A program made the position numbers and the translations under genes. DNA of 64,000 nucleotides, taken from Acorus gramineus (lineage: Eukaryota; Streptophyta; Magnoliopsida; Acorales; Acoraceae). Location: positions 2,294,001 to 2,358,000 of the forward strand of contig JAUJYN010000017.1 in NCBI GenBank assembly GCA_030737835.1, read 5' to 3'. The first letter of the stretch is position 1, and each line of letters begins with the position of its first letter. A model generated the notes under the pieces. The model ran no database searches, was not told the origin of the DNA, and was given only the letters and a program-made list of their open reading frames with translations. Below, one piece after another: positions 37,626 to 49,330 of this stretch.

Positions 37626-39738
37626 TGTTCTTCTTGGTCTGGTAAGATTTAAAAAGAAAAAACAAATAACAATTTGCAAAACTAACCCCATGGTTTTAAA
37701 TATTTACAAAAACGTACCCTAATATAATCAAATATTTGCAAATTCTTGTATTGAACCCGGTTAGCCTTCATGGATTTTTTATTTTTATTTTTTAAAATCA
37801 TTAAGTGTTCGATCTTGAAATAGAAAAAAAAATTATCTCTCAAACAAACTTTCCTTACATTTCTCCAACAAATTAGAAATCCCTTCTTAAAAATCGTATG
37901 TAAATTTAATTAAAAAGGTGATTAAGATAAACGAATCCCATTAAAATTTAATATGATAAAAGAAAAGTAATCTCAGTCATTTATATTTATTCAAGAAGAA
38001 AGTGATAAAAAGAAACAAATCATCAATGATTTTCTTTTTTTTCAATTGAATAAATGCTATAAAAACAAAGGATCTAGTTTTTTTTTTTTTAAATAGAAAA
38101 TGGGTTAGCTTTGTAGAGTCCTGTGCTATTGTTGTTAATATTTCAAGCCATGGAGTTGTTTTTATAAATTGCCCATAAAAAACACTTCATGCAAGCGGGT
38201 GATGTTTTCATAATTAATTATTATCCAATCACTGTAGTTATCATTAATTTACCTGGGCGGACCTTTCTCCAATCATATTTTTATTGAAAAAATAACAAAT
38301 CACGCTTATCCATTATGCATATATTTAACCTTCTCTGATAGTATATATATAATAATTAACTGAAGAAAGCATATACAATACATAAAAGAAATTTTCAAAC
38401 AAAAAAAGGACAGGTGTCGTGTAGATCTGCAATGAACGGCGGTGATGAACAGATCATCTGAATACCGTGACAACCCTGAACCCTCATCACATGCGAGTCT
38501 GCCGGACATGTTTTTGTTTTTCACTGTAATTATTCACACACAATGAGGCACTCTTCTCTCTTGAGAGGGGGGCTATTTTTTTTAGTGAACTCGACATGCA
38601 TGCATGTGGTGGTCAAATATTGGGCAGAGAACGTGCATGGCCATGCCCCCGGATGCTTCCAAATGGGTTCCCCGAAACCAAATTAAATCATCCTCCGACA
38701 AAATATATATCCGAAGTTATTTGAAATTATTAAATTATTTATAAAAAAAAAACACTCTCAACTAGGTAGGGACCCATCACTTGTACTACTTTCACATTTC
38801 TGTGTCTTGTCTCTGCTTTAAACCTCACTCGCCTCACACCTTTCCTATATCATAGGAGAGGAATCAGGGTATATATATGGTAATAAATTTTGTGTGATTA
38901 AATGGGTGAAATGAGGCAAAACATGAAAGATTCTCTAATGTCTTCGAAGTGATGTAGGATGAGTAGTGACCAGTGGCGGAGCAATCATATGGGGCCCTCC
39001 TCATTTTTTTTTTTTTAGATACTTTTAATTTTTTGTGATAGATTGATTAGTCCTATCTATATATGAAATTTTTTAAACAGAAACAGCTAACAACTAAATA
39101 AAATAAAATAAAATAAAAATAAAATAACTATTTATTATCAATCTGGATCATCCATTTGTATAGTGCGCTCTTACCTCTTCTTTTAATTAACCCCCCTCCA
39201 CATAAAACAAAAGCTATTTTTTTTACTCTCATATTTTATTTACCCCCAAGCTTCTTTTTATTCATACCTCACAAACAGCCATGGAGGCACGGATCCCACT
39301 CCTCTGCGTTCCCACCTAAGCGCTCATCTTGAAAAAAATAAATTTTTAAATCTCTTTTTTTCTTTTCTTTTGTATCTCAACTGTTTTAAATATCAATCCC
39401 CATCTCTAAAAAAATCCGTAATTTTTACATTTTGTTCTGATTAACTGTCCCACAATCGGAATCTACAATATGTAATCCTCTCCTCCATCAACACTTCAAA
39501 AGTATAGAATTTTTTCTTTACCTTATTGTCATTATTACTAATTTGTTTAAAGTTTAAAATATTTCTGTAAATATCTAAAATAATCAAATCATTCAACATT
39601 TTCATATTATGAAACCTCATCGAGGTCAAATTTAAAGGTATGTATTGCTTATTAGATTTATGTTTTTACATCTTTTTTTGTGAATTATCAATATGAAATA
39701 TGACATATCGTGATAATTATTTTTTATAATTATTCAGT
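37626..39738. other. AT-rich intergenic stretch, no gene seen
   Basis: No coding sequence is supported. A CAGTGGCGGAGC motif at about 38981 looks like one end of a hAT-type repeat, but no matching right end was found. Confidence 0.45.
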
Positions 39739-39743
39739 GATAT

Positions 39744-42700
39744 TGTAACGACTATGGTTTTCCTAGACATTTCTTGATTTTGTACATTGGGTCATATTCC
39801 TATAAGGTTTCAGAGGACTTATATATCTCTAATTTCAGAAGTTAAGGTATGGTTGGAATCGTTATACTGTTAGATTTCCAATGCTTTTTACGGATCATGA
39901 ATCGAATGAGTATCGATCAAGTTATGGGCCAAACTGTGCCGAGAGGTCGGGCAGAGGAAATAACGATGGCTCAAGGGGGACCGTTGGTGTTGTGACGGAT
40001 CCAAGAGGAGCCGTCGGAATTTGTGATGGATCCAACAGGAGCCGTCGATCTGGAAACAGTTTCAAACTCAAATATTTATGTTTTTAGAAGGTTTTAATGT
40101 GATTTATTTGATTGATTGGTGTCGATTTGTTGTCCCCACGTGTATAAGCTTATATATACCCTGTTCCTCTCTCTTCTTTGCATTGAAACCTTAAACCCTA
40201 AAGCCTCTCTTTCTTCTTCTTCTTCTCTTGTTTTCGGCACCATTGTTGAGGAGCTCAGGAAGGGAGTTTGAGCAAAGATTTTGTGAGTATTATCCCCTGT
40301 TGTGAAGTGTTTTCGAATGAAAATGTCCCCTTTAGAGATCTTCTTTATATGATTTCGTTTTTAGGTTTTTCCAACAAAAGAATGGTTTCTTTTTCTTAAT
40401 TTTTAAGCGTTTTTGTATGATTCGGATCCTTATATTATACCAATGATATGTCGATAATTTCATGATGTTTTTACAGGTTTTTGATGATGTATTAGATCTC
40501 ATGTATGTACTTCGGATTTCATTGATCTCTTAAGTTTCCTTCTTGATTTTTTCGTAATTTTTTTGATGGATTTCATTTGATTTTCGGATCCTTATGTTAT
40601 AGCTATGAAATCATAAAGTTTTCAAATTATTTTCCAAATCTTTCATGTGAAAAGAAAGAGGATATGTATATATCATATCTAGGGTTGTTTATTAAATGTA
40701 GAAAGCATGTTTATAATAATTTAAAGTCTTGTTTTAACCCTTATATGCATAGATTCGAACCTTAACATGTTTTCATGATTATTTTATATTTTTATAATAT
40801 ATCCATGTTAGTTGTTTCTACATATAATAGATCTATGGTTTTCAAGGAATTTTGTAATATGGTTTAATGTTTTTTTATATATATGTTTTTATGAATCCTT
40901 TTAAAATCTAGGGTTTTGAATAATAGGATATCATGCCAGGTATAATAATATATCTCTTGGGGTTTTCAAAGGATTTTACAAAGTATAATCAGATCCTTGG
41001 GTGTATCAAGTGTTTTAACGTTTCATCAATATTTTTACCATTTTTCCATAAGCTAGGGTTTCAAATGGCTTTTTATTATACAATCTTCGATCTATCTCGT
41101 AAATATTTTGTATCGTTTTACCTATTATGTATTACTTTTATACTTATGTTAGTTCTAGAGTTTTCAAAGATGTTTTCAATGAATTTTGTTTGGTTTTAAT
41201 ATTTTCGCAGGCATGGTTTGATTTCAATATGAGTTAAGTTCTTTATTGTTTTAAAACGTCTAAATGACTCATATATGTATGTAAATGATAAAAGGTATTT
41301 GGTTGTTTTAACAAAAAAGTAAATAGAGTTTTTGGATTGGTTTTAATTGGATTTCTCGTACGCATGATTTGATTTCAAGATGAGTTCTTTTCTGTTTTAC
41401 GCCGTTTTAAATGACTCGTGTATGGTTTTCCAATGATAGAACGTGGTGGGATGTTTTAATAAAAATTAGGGTTTCAAGCCTTCTTCCTCACGACGGCTCC
41501 ATTGAGAGCCGTCGGGCACGTTCTGGATGGCTCCCAGAAGAGCCGTTGATTTGTAAGGGACGGCCTCAAGAAGAGCCGTCGGTCTGCCTCTGGACGACTC
41601 TACCAAGAGCCGTCAGGTTTCTATGAGTACAGGTAACATCAAGTCCCGTACTGTTTGCGCACATGGTGACCTAGTCGTATTATTTCAGGTCTGGTTAGAT
41701 TGTTATAGATTGGTTGTGGGTCGTTGGACCGGAGGTGAGTGTGTCCAGTCTCCTATGTAGTTTTTGAAGGATTTTACAAATGATTTTAAATGCTATTTTA
41801 TGTATAATATTGAGCATGTCATATTATATAGGCTGATGCCTTATTACGTATTTGTGTTGGGAGTATTAAATTTTGAAGCTATCACATGCATATGTTTTGG
41901 GATAAAATAAGTGTTGATCATCCTAGGTGGCGCAGCCTAGGTCGTAAAGTCTAGGTGACACGATTTCCAGAACGAAATCCTTGCGACTAGGTGCCGTAGA
42001 TGACTATGTGTCATGGAATACGGGCATGCGTGTCTGTTGCATTCATACGCATTGTCACGCCCCAGGGCGGCCAACCCAGGGACGCGGCAAATGTATATAT
42101 ATCAAATCAGAAGCCTACACAGGAGGTCAATAATATATATCATACACAGACAACTAGAATGACACACATGCAACAAAAGGGACTGACATGATATATACAC
42201 CAAATGCGGAAGCAAAAGACTAAATCTGTGAATAAACATTCTACAGACTCGATACACAATCATACGTTCTGTGAGAGCCAATATACACAATATACAACTG
42301 AACATATACCAACACGTGCCAAGCACGGAAATACAATACATACAACTGAGATAAGGGATGCTGATAGCCTCTGGTACTCGCGGACGTAGCGCTGCTCCGC
42401 TACTGAAGAAATCCCTCGGAAAGCTCCAACTGCTGCTCCGGCTCTAGCTCAGGCTCAGTGACCACTGGGGAAAAACATGTGCGAGGGGTGAGCCACACGC
42501 TCAGTGAACAGCACAACCCACGCATCACAGACAATATTTACCAATATTCCATTATTTTATCCAGCCATCAATACATAACAACATAAACCAGTGGTTCGTA
42601 CTTCGCCGAACCACCACACCCTCACCCTCACCCATCCATGGGTGACCTAGGATTTTGGGACTGATAATCATCTATTCACATATCCAGTAGGTCGCTCATC

Positions 42701-45700
42701 GCCAACCCACTACACCCTCACCCTCACCCTACCACGGGTGACATAGGATTTTGGGACTGACTAGGCTGTTGGTCACCCTTAGTCCACCGATAGTCTCTCC
42801 CTCCACTCCGTAGGCCGCCTGGTCTACTCCCACATTCAGCACAGTCCGAAACCAAATCAGGAGGTGCCTACTAATGGGAGCCCTCTGTCAGGAAGGCCCT
42901 GTCTAACGCTGAGGGTAGCCTCTACCGAATCCAACGCAGGGAACAGAACAGCCTATCCATACGCATATGATCCACTCGGATCCGCCAACTACATATCATT
43001 ACAACTCAAATGTCATGAATTCCTCTGAATTCAACCAGGTGCATCATCAAGATGCGGGAACATGTACAAAAATCAGTAAGGCTGGAATATCATTGGGGGA
43101 AAGAAACTCGGAAGGGCGGCGTGAGTTCCCGTTATAGGATACCCCGACAACCAAACAAGGAACACGGAGTACCCTAACCCGGGTCTCACCGCTGTCCTTG
43201 CAAGGCCCCTCCCCTATAATATCTACCAACTATACTAATAATTATACCAATCATACAATCATTACATATAATATTATTGGGACTAGAACCTTGGGAGGGC
43301 AGCCCGAGGTCCCGATACAGGACATCCCGACAACCAAACAAGGAACACGGAGTACCCTAACACGGGTCTCAGCGTTGACCTCGCAAGGCTCCTCCCTATA
43401 ATATTATCCTAAGGCATGCGATCTAACAGATACCAGCATTTAATTTAATAATTAAACTAGTAGGACGCATGCATAGGCCGGGGTTTCCTAGCATGAAAAC
43501 CAGGGGACATGCTGCATGGCTCATACGCATATCCTAAGGGTGCAAGTCCCTAACATAAAAGCCTAGGGTAGCATGCATTCTACACATCATTCACACAAGC
43601 ATGGATTACATATTATTTGCAGGTAATATTTATCCATGTCGCCCCAGGAGAGGTCGGTATACGCTCAAGTGCGTATAACACCTCTCTACTGGGTTGGATT
43701 GTCCCACTCACCAGTATCGGGGTCGTCGCGCGACCGCCCGTCGAAATCTGCAAGACAGGGTATTATTTGGTAAGTATAAATCCACAAATATCCCAAAAAT
43801 ACATAACACACACAAACAAACATCCAACACCCCCCGGCAACCACCCGCACGGCCGGCCACCACCCGCACGGCCACCCGACCGCCCGGACGCGCCGCCGCG
43901 CCTCAGCCCGCGCACCGCCCGGGGCCCCGCGCGTCCACCGAGCCCAGCCGCGGCAGCCCGCACGCGCCCCGCACGCCGTGCGCACGCTCCTCGCCCCGCG
44001 CGCGCCCCGCGCGCACCTCCGCCGCTCCGCCGCGCCCCGCGCACGCCTCGCGCACAGCTCCTCGCCCCGCGCCTCCTCCGCGCGCGCCCCAGCACCCGAG
44101 CGCTCCGCTCAGCACCTCCGCCAGCACCTCCGCGCGCACCTCGCGCGTCCAGCACCTCCGCCAGCACCTCCGCGCGCACCTCGCGCGTCCAGACCAGCGC
44201 CCAGACCAGCGCCCAGACCAGCTCGCCATCAGCCCCTCGCACCAGACCCGCGCACACTCTGCGCACACGCCGCGCGCACGCACACCCGCGCACGCACGCG
44301 CGCATGCCCGCGCGCGCCCGGCCTGCGCGCTGCCTAGCCGCTGCCGCTGCTCCCTGCTGCCCGGGACAGTCCCCCAGCCTGCCGAGCGCCTCCAACCACC
44401 TCTCCCACTGCCCCGACCACCTCCAACCACCTCCGACTACCCTTCGACGACCCCCACCGCCACCAACCACTCCCCAAACACAAAACCCCCCCTAGCATTC
44501 ATCTAGACAAGAAAAAAGAGGGAAAGGAGGCTTACCGAGGGGAGGAAGAGGCGTCCGGTGGATCTCCACGCGCCGAAACCCTTCCCAAAAGCCTTCTCAC
44601 GCCCCGATCTATCACGGCCCTCGATTTGGCTCGAAACAGAGGAGAGAGAGGGGAGGTCGGGGAGGCTAGGATCGTCGGAATTCGAATTTGAAGACACCGG
44701 AGCGTAGATCGGGACCCGATCTACACTTCCCGTGCTTTGGGTTTTCGATTTTGAGGGGTGGAGGGGGCTCAAACGGAAGAAAAACGGAGGAGAGGAGAGA
44801 GAGGGATCAAGTCGGGAAGATGATGAATAGTGCCACTCGATTTTAAATTCCCTTTTAAGTAGAGCGCGACTTAAAAACCCGGATACGCCCCGGAACTGCG
44901 AAATTTTTGCAAACGATGCCAGAATTCGATGAAATTTTCGTGAGAGGCCTAAAACGGCACCAGGACACCAAATATGCAGTTAGATTTCCAATCGGAGTCC
45001 TCTAGCTCAGACGATAGCTAACAGTCTGAAATTATGCGGTTCCGATCGAAAAACCCTAAAAATTTTAAAAACTGCCAGGACGCTCCAACGGTTACCAGCA
45101 GGTTAAAAGTGACACAAATATAACACGCATCATGTGTTTTGACTGGATCTTGAGACATGCATCTTGAAATGAGATTTCTATTAAGTTTTGGTTTATTGAA
45201 AATTTTACTATATTTGTAAATATCATTTTATTGAATATTGCAAATGGTTCCTTACGATATATTATTGAATAATATTATTTTGTGATATCAATTATTATTG
45301 GGACCTAAAGGTCCATTCACTGAGCACGTGGTTGCTCACCCCTCATTTTCCCCTTTCAGATTTAAAGGCTTAGATTCGTGGATCTCGTGTAGTTGCGAAT
45401 GAGATCTTGGGTGCGAGAACATTAGACTTGCTTGGTTGAAGGACTTAATAAATTTCATTTGGCATATAGTTTGTCCATTTTCCTAGTAACCATGTTTATG
45501 TCAAGTTGTATATCTTTTTATGTATAAGTTATATCCAGACACATTAAGAGTATTGTTGAAATTTTAGATGTTTTAGTGCCTTTGAAAAATAAAGTTTATT
45601 TTAGTATTATTTTATTAGATCTCCGGAAAAAAAAATAGAACTCTGAGATTCAAGGAATTAAGTTAACGCAACCGGATTTCACGCTTTAAAATAGAGTCGT

Positions 45701-45718
45701 GGATTCAGGGGTGTTACA
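39744..45718 (+). mobile_element. Giant solo LTR, second family, split by another LTR (TSD GATAT)
   Basis: The LTR occupies 39744-42052 and 45131-45718 (about 2.9 kb). It starts TGTAACGACTATGG and ends GGGGTGTTACA, with GATAT on both sides (39739-39743 and 45719-45723). It is the inverted relative of 50065-53355. Sense features are TATATATACC near 40150, a leader, a donor GTGAGTATT (40283), acceptor ATTTCAG, a 46-nt exon (41689-41734) with donor GTGAGTG, and the acceptor module (45317-45359). It contains GACGGCTC/GAGCCGTC hairpin units at 39962-40048 and 41491-41615. It lacks the GC-rich block of the first family. Confidence 0.9.
42053..45125 (-). mobile_element. Giant solo LTR, inner copy (TSD CGCAT)
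   Basis: A 3073-bp LTR of the first family (TGTCACGCCCC start, ATATAACA end on the + strand) inserted in the second-family LTR. CGCAT flanks it at 42048-42052 and 45126-45130. It keeps the donor (GT at 44535-44534), GC-rich block (43830-44400), 36-nt exon (43747-43712), acceptor module (about 42506-42475) and inverted repeat (44702-44726). Confidence 0.92.
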
Positions 45719-45723
45719 GATAT

Positions 45724-46173
45724 GTTTTATATGAATGTCTTTATTTCATTATATATTTATTTTTAATCTGTACTATTAAAATAAAAAAAATATAATGATA
45801 TAACTTTTAAAAAATATTTATATAAGTCATAGTAGGCCTTCTTTTATAAAAAATTTAGCTCTACCACCGATAATGACCAATTCGATTCATCATAAAAGGC
45901 CCAGAAATAAAATTATGAAAATATATACTACCAATGATGGTGCATGAAATTTGGCGTGCTGAAATGATTTGCCATTTGTGTACATCTTCTGGAACGATTG
46001 TTATACAAGTGAATTAAAAAAAAAAAGATCATTGGTACACAGCTAAGTGAGTTTATGAAAATACTATGATAATATTAAAAAACTTCTAACATCCATGATT
46101 GGCACTGATCTTAGGTGAACCTAGAGAGCGCTTCCTCAGATCCCATTTTCTCGCATAGATAATATTCAATAAA

Positions 46174-46253
<80 letters not shown>
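45724..46253. repeat. AT-rich spacer ending in a (TA)n(CA)n microsatellite
   Basis: No gene is seen. From about 46180 the sequence is an uninterrupted (TA)n run of some 55 bases followed by (CA)n up to the GC-rich element at 46254. Confidence 0.8.
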
Positions 46254-46721
46254 GGGGGCGATGGGGTGCGCCCGTGCGCCCCCGTCGTTACGTCGATTGC
46301 ACGGTCGACGTTTTTGTTTTTAAAAAAAAAAACGTCCCCGTCAACGGGGGGCGACGACGGGGGGGCGTCGACGACGACGGGGGCGACGACGTCGACGATG
46401 GGGGCGACGACGTCTACGATGGGGGCGAGGGCGACGACGGGGGGTCGACGACGGGATGCGACGACGACAGGGGGCGACGACGACGACGGGGGTGACGGGG
46501 CCCCCGTCGTCACCCCCGTCGACGTTGTCGCCCCCGACGACGCCCCCCCGTCGTCGCCCCCCTGTCGCCGATCCCGAGCAGTCCCCGGGCGTCGCGAGCA
46601 GTCATCGATCGACGTTTTTGTTTTTTTTGTTTTTTTTTTAAAAAAAACGTCGACCGTGCGATCGACGTTAGGGGCGCACGATGGGGTGCACCGTGCGCAC
46701 GGGCGCACCCCATCGGGCCCC
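46254..46721. mobile_element. CpG-dense palindromic element in a (TA)n tract
   Basis: Inverted ends CGATGGGGTGCGCCCGTGCG lie on both sides (left from 46259, right complement ending about 46715), with the outermost GGGGG and GGCCCC also pairing loosely. A second inverted block (GCACGGTCGACGTTTTT, left at about 46300-46316; complement at about 46640-46660) continues the pairing. The core is made of GGGGGCGACGACG-like units on one half and their complement on the other, so the whole element could fold back on itself. (CA)n precedes it and (TA)n follows it. No transposase is present. The superfamily is unknown. Open frames on both strands reflect composition only. Confidence 0.6.
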
Positions 46722-47104
46722 TATATATATATATATATTTGTCTAAGAACATGTATGGAGATCTCATTTTAAGAATATAATTCACCGAGGACCATATATA
46801 GCTAATTTATATTCTGGGTTATCCTACTAATACCCATTGCCAGCAACAAATTATCAGTTGGCTAAAATGTATTATAAAACAAGTCTTGATAATTTGTGTT
46901 AATTGATTGCCCTGAAACCTAATTCACCCCACACAACTTGTGTGCCTTCAGCCATAGGTGATCATTTTGTAGTATCTCCTGTTTTGATTATTTTCCTTGT
47001 GGATTTTCCCTTTTCTCCCTTCTTCTTGTTATACATTTGAGGCGAGAGTTCAAATTATGTAACTGAAATTATGTTATATCCCTAAAAAAAAAAAAGTGTA
47101 CCCT
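46722..47104. other. AT-rich spacer, no gene seen
   Basis: A short (TA)n run is followed by sequence without recognisable coding or element borders. Confidence 0.45.
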
Positions 47105-47785
47105 CCCCGTTTGGTTCATGTTATTATTTTAGATGGATTTACTTTACTAAGAATCATCATTCTATATCAGAAATCATTTTATCAGATATTCAAATTCCAT
47201 TAAATTGTTTGGTTCGCTAAGGGATTTCTGTAAAGAATTAATTTTCAATGTTTGGTTCATACATAGAATATGATAAATGAATTTGATTTCAATGTCTAAA
47301 ATACTCTTATACTAATAGTTTTATACATATACTTACAAAAGATATTTTTTTACTCATATCACAATTATAAAATATGAGTATATTTTTATATAAATATTTT
47401 TTATAAACATTTAACAAATGCAAATAAATAAAACAATCGATTATATAATTAAATATATAATAAGAGTAATCTTCCTAAATAAGATGAATATGAACCGTGT
47501 GAAAGAAAGAGAGAAAGAAGAATGTTTTATTAAAATGTAATTAATTTGTTAGGGATATAATGGTTATTAAAAAAAATCAATTACATAATCCATTCGGATT
47601 TTTAGAATCCCACCAAATTGATGTGATTCTGATTCCACCGTATATTTTTTTTCACGTGGATTTTGAATTCAGTGAGCCCACATTTTTTTTCAAAATAACC
47701 ATTAATTGTAATACTTTCCTTGTAATTTCATGGTGTAATCAAAATCCACACTAAAATGACAGGAATCAAATGTGCCTCTAGTCTC
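47105..47785. mobile_element. Possible MITE with imperfect inverted ends
   Basis: The left end around GTTTGGTTCATGTTATT and the inverse of the right end (ATTTGATTCCTGTCATTTT) align imperfectly over about 30 bases. Internal copies of TTTGGTTC support a repeat origin. Borders and target duplication are not clear. Confidence 0.3.
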
Positions 47786-48339
47786 AAGAGATTCATAACT
47801 CATGTATTGGACAATTAGCTTGACCTTACAAGGAATGCATGTGATATATAACTCTAAAAGCACATTAATTTTCTTACCATACAATGGCATGGGAGGGGTT
47901 GGGCAATCTAGGATATGGTACAACTATTAAAAGAGAATAAACATGTATTTAAAGTTTGTAAGAGATATTAAATTAAACCTATTATGAAACCATATTAAGT
48001 TTTAAGCATAGATGCATTAAAAGAGTTGAATTTTCTTAGAATATAATAAATTGGGCGAGTAATGAGGGAGACACTGAATTTGACAATGGGACAACCCATG
48101 TGATACGATGACTTAGTTTCCAAAATCATTTACGATATATATGTTTTTAATAAAATATATATTATTATTTAATGTAAAATCTAATCCATCAATAGCAATC
48201 TATATGCAAATTGTTGTATAAATAAAATTTATGATTTTCAGCTGTCGGATTATCAATTTAGCAAGCTCTCCATTAATGTGCATAATGCAGTTTACTTTAT
48301 ATGACTTTTGTGTTCCTTAATATATTTTTGAGTAATTAG

Positions 48340-48680
48340 CACTTTTAGCCCCTGAAAATTGAATATTTACAGAAATAGCCCCGCCACCCGAATATTTGCA
48401 AAAACTAAACCTGCTGATATTTTACACTAGAGACGGATTATATATAATCCGTCTCCAGTGTCAAATAGTCTCGTTGAGACTATGATGAATGACTGAGCCA
48501 GGAGACGGCATGCTGTCTCCTGGAGACGGCATATATATATGCCGTCTCCGTATTTAAGCCCCGTCCCCGCTACCAAGTTCTAAAACCCCAATTTTTCACC
48601 CCTTTTGTCCCTCTTTCACCCAACCACTCGCTGCCAACCCCGAAAAATCATCAAAAATAACTCTGAATCCAAAGGTAAAC
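48340..48680. repeat. Cluster of GGAGACGG palindromes
   Basis: Perfect palindromes lie at 48430-48455 (arm GAGACGGATTATA) and 48522-48549 (arm GGAGACGGCATATA). A near-palindrome, GGAGACGGCATGCTGTCTCC, lies at 48501-48520, and there is a GTCTC/GAGAC stem at 48469-48481. The cluster precedes transposase-like relics by about 500 bases and is probably part of the same old element. Confidence 0.7.
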
Positions 48681-49067
48681 ATCAAAACCCTAAATGTTCT
48701 TGAATTTTATTATTTATTTATCAATTGTTTTGATTTTATTGATTAAATTTGGGTTTTTTATCAAAACCCTAAATGTTGAATGTTGAATTTATTTATTATT
48801 GGAATGTTGATTGTATGATGTTTTGTTAAGTGAAATGTGAATTTTTTTAGGGTTTTGGTTATTTTAAAATTTCTTATTTGTCAAAATAAACTTTTAAATC
48901 TTAAAAAAAATTTGAAAAATTTGATTGTCATATATAAATTTTTTTAAAAAAATTGTATGGCCTTAGAAAATAATTCAATGACCTCTTAGTAAACATTTTT
49001 AAAAAATCAAAGGCTATTTTTAGGAAATATGCTTTGTATGTGTTGCATGAATGTTATAGTGTTTAAT

Positions 49068-49163
49068 GTGTATGTGTTGGATGGATATACATGTTCAATA
49101 TGTCATGAGAAAGACCATAGAAAAAATAAATGTCCACGTAGAAATACAAATGCTGGTAATTGA
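49068..49163 (+). pseudogene. CCHC zinc-knuckle fragment, MULE transposase-like
   Basis: The frame reads YTCSICHEKDHRKNKCPRRN and then reaches a TGA at 49161. The C-x2-C-x4-H-x4-C spacing and the CPRR ending match the C-terminal knuckle of plant Mutator-like transposases. Nothing of the DDE core or SWIM domain is recognisable upstream, so it is a fragment. Confidence 0.6.
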
Positions 49164-49240
49164 TGTTAAATATGATTGTGATATGATGATGAATGTTCAA
49201 TTGTTTGAGTAGATGATAACTTGTGTTCAAATTACAGGTG

Positions 49241-49330
49241 ATGGACATACGTGAGTGGCATGGACCCGTCGTTGATGATTTGCTGTATTTTCAGGGATCT
49301 CATAGGTCTCATCATGGATTCCAAGGCAAG
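49241..49330 (+). pseudogene. Plant mobile domain (PMD) N-terminal fragment
   Basis: An exon-like piece lies between acceptor TTACAG and donor GTATAAC. It starts MDIREW and contains HGPVVDDLLYFQGSHRS, which fits the start of the plant mobile domain, where a GP…LxxQxxHRS pattern is usual. PMDs occur in MULE-type and gypsy-type elements and in the host MAIN proteins. Its position just after a MULE-like knuckle suggests a PMD-carrying MULE relic. No further PMD exon was recognised. Confidence 0.5.

Noticed and set aside
38981..39320. CAGTGGCGGAGC start as a full hAT element
   Set aside because: No convincing inverted right end or 8-bp duplication could be found; GGATCCCACTCCT near 39291 is too weak.
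43617..44506. Open frames of 175-292 codons in the 42053-45125 LTR
   Set aside because: Same compositional artefact as in the other LTR GC blocks; no recognisable protein content.
46175..46772. Open frames of 168 (+) and 177 (-) codons
   Set aside because: Products of the palindromic GC-rich element and the (TA)n tract (poly Tyr-Ile at one end); low-complexity peptides on both strands.
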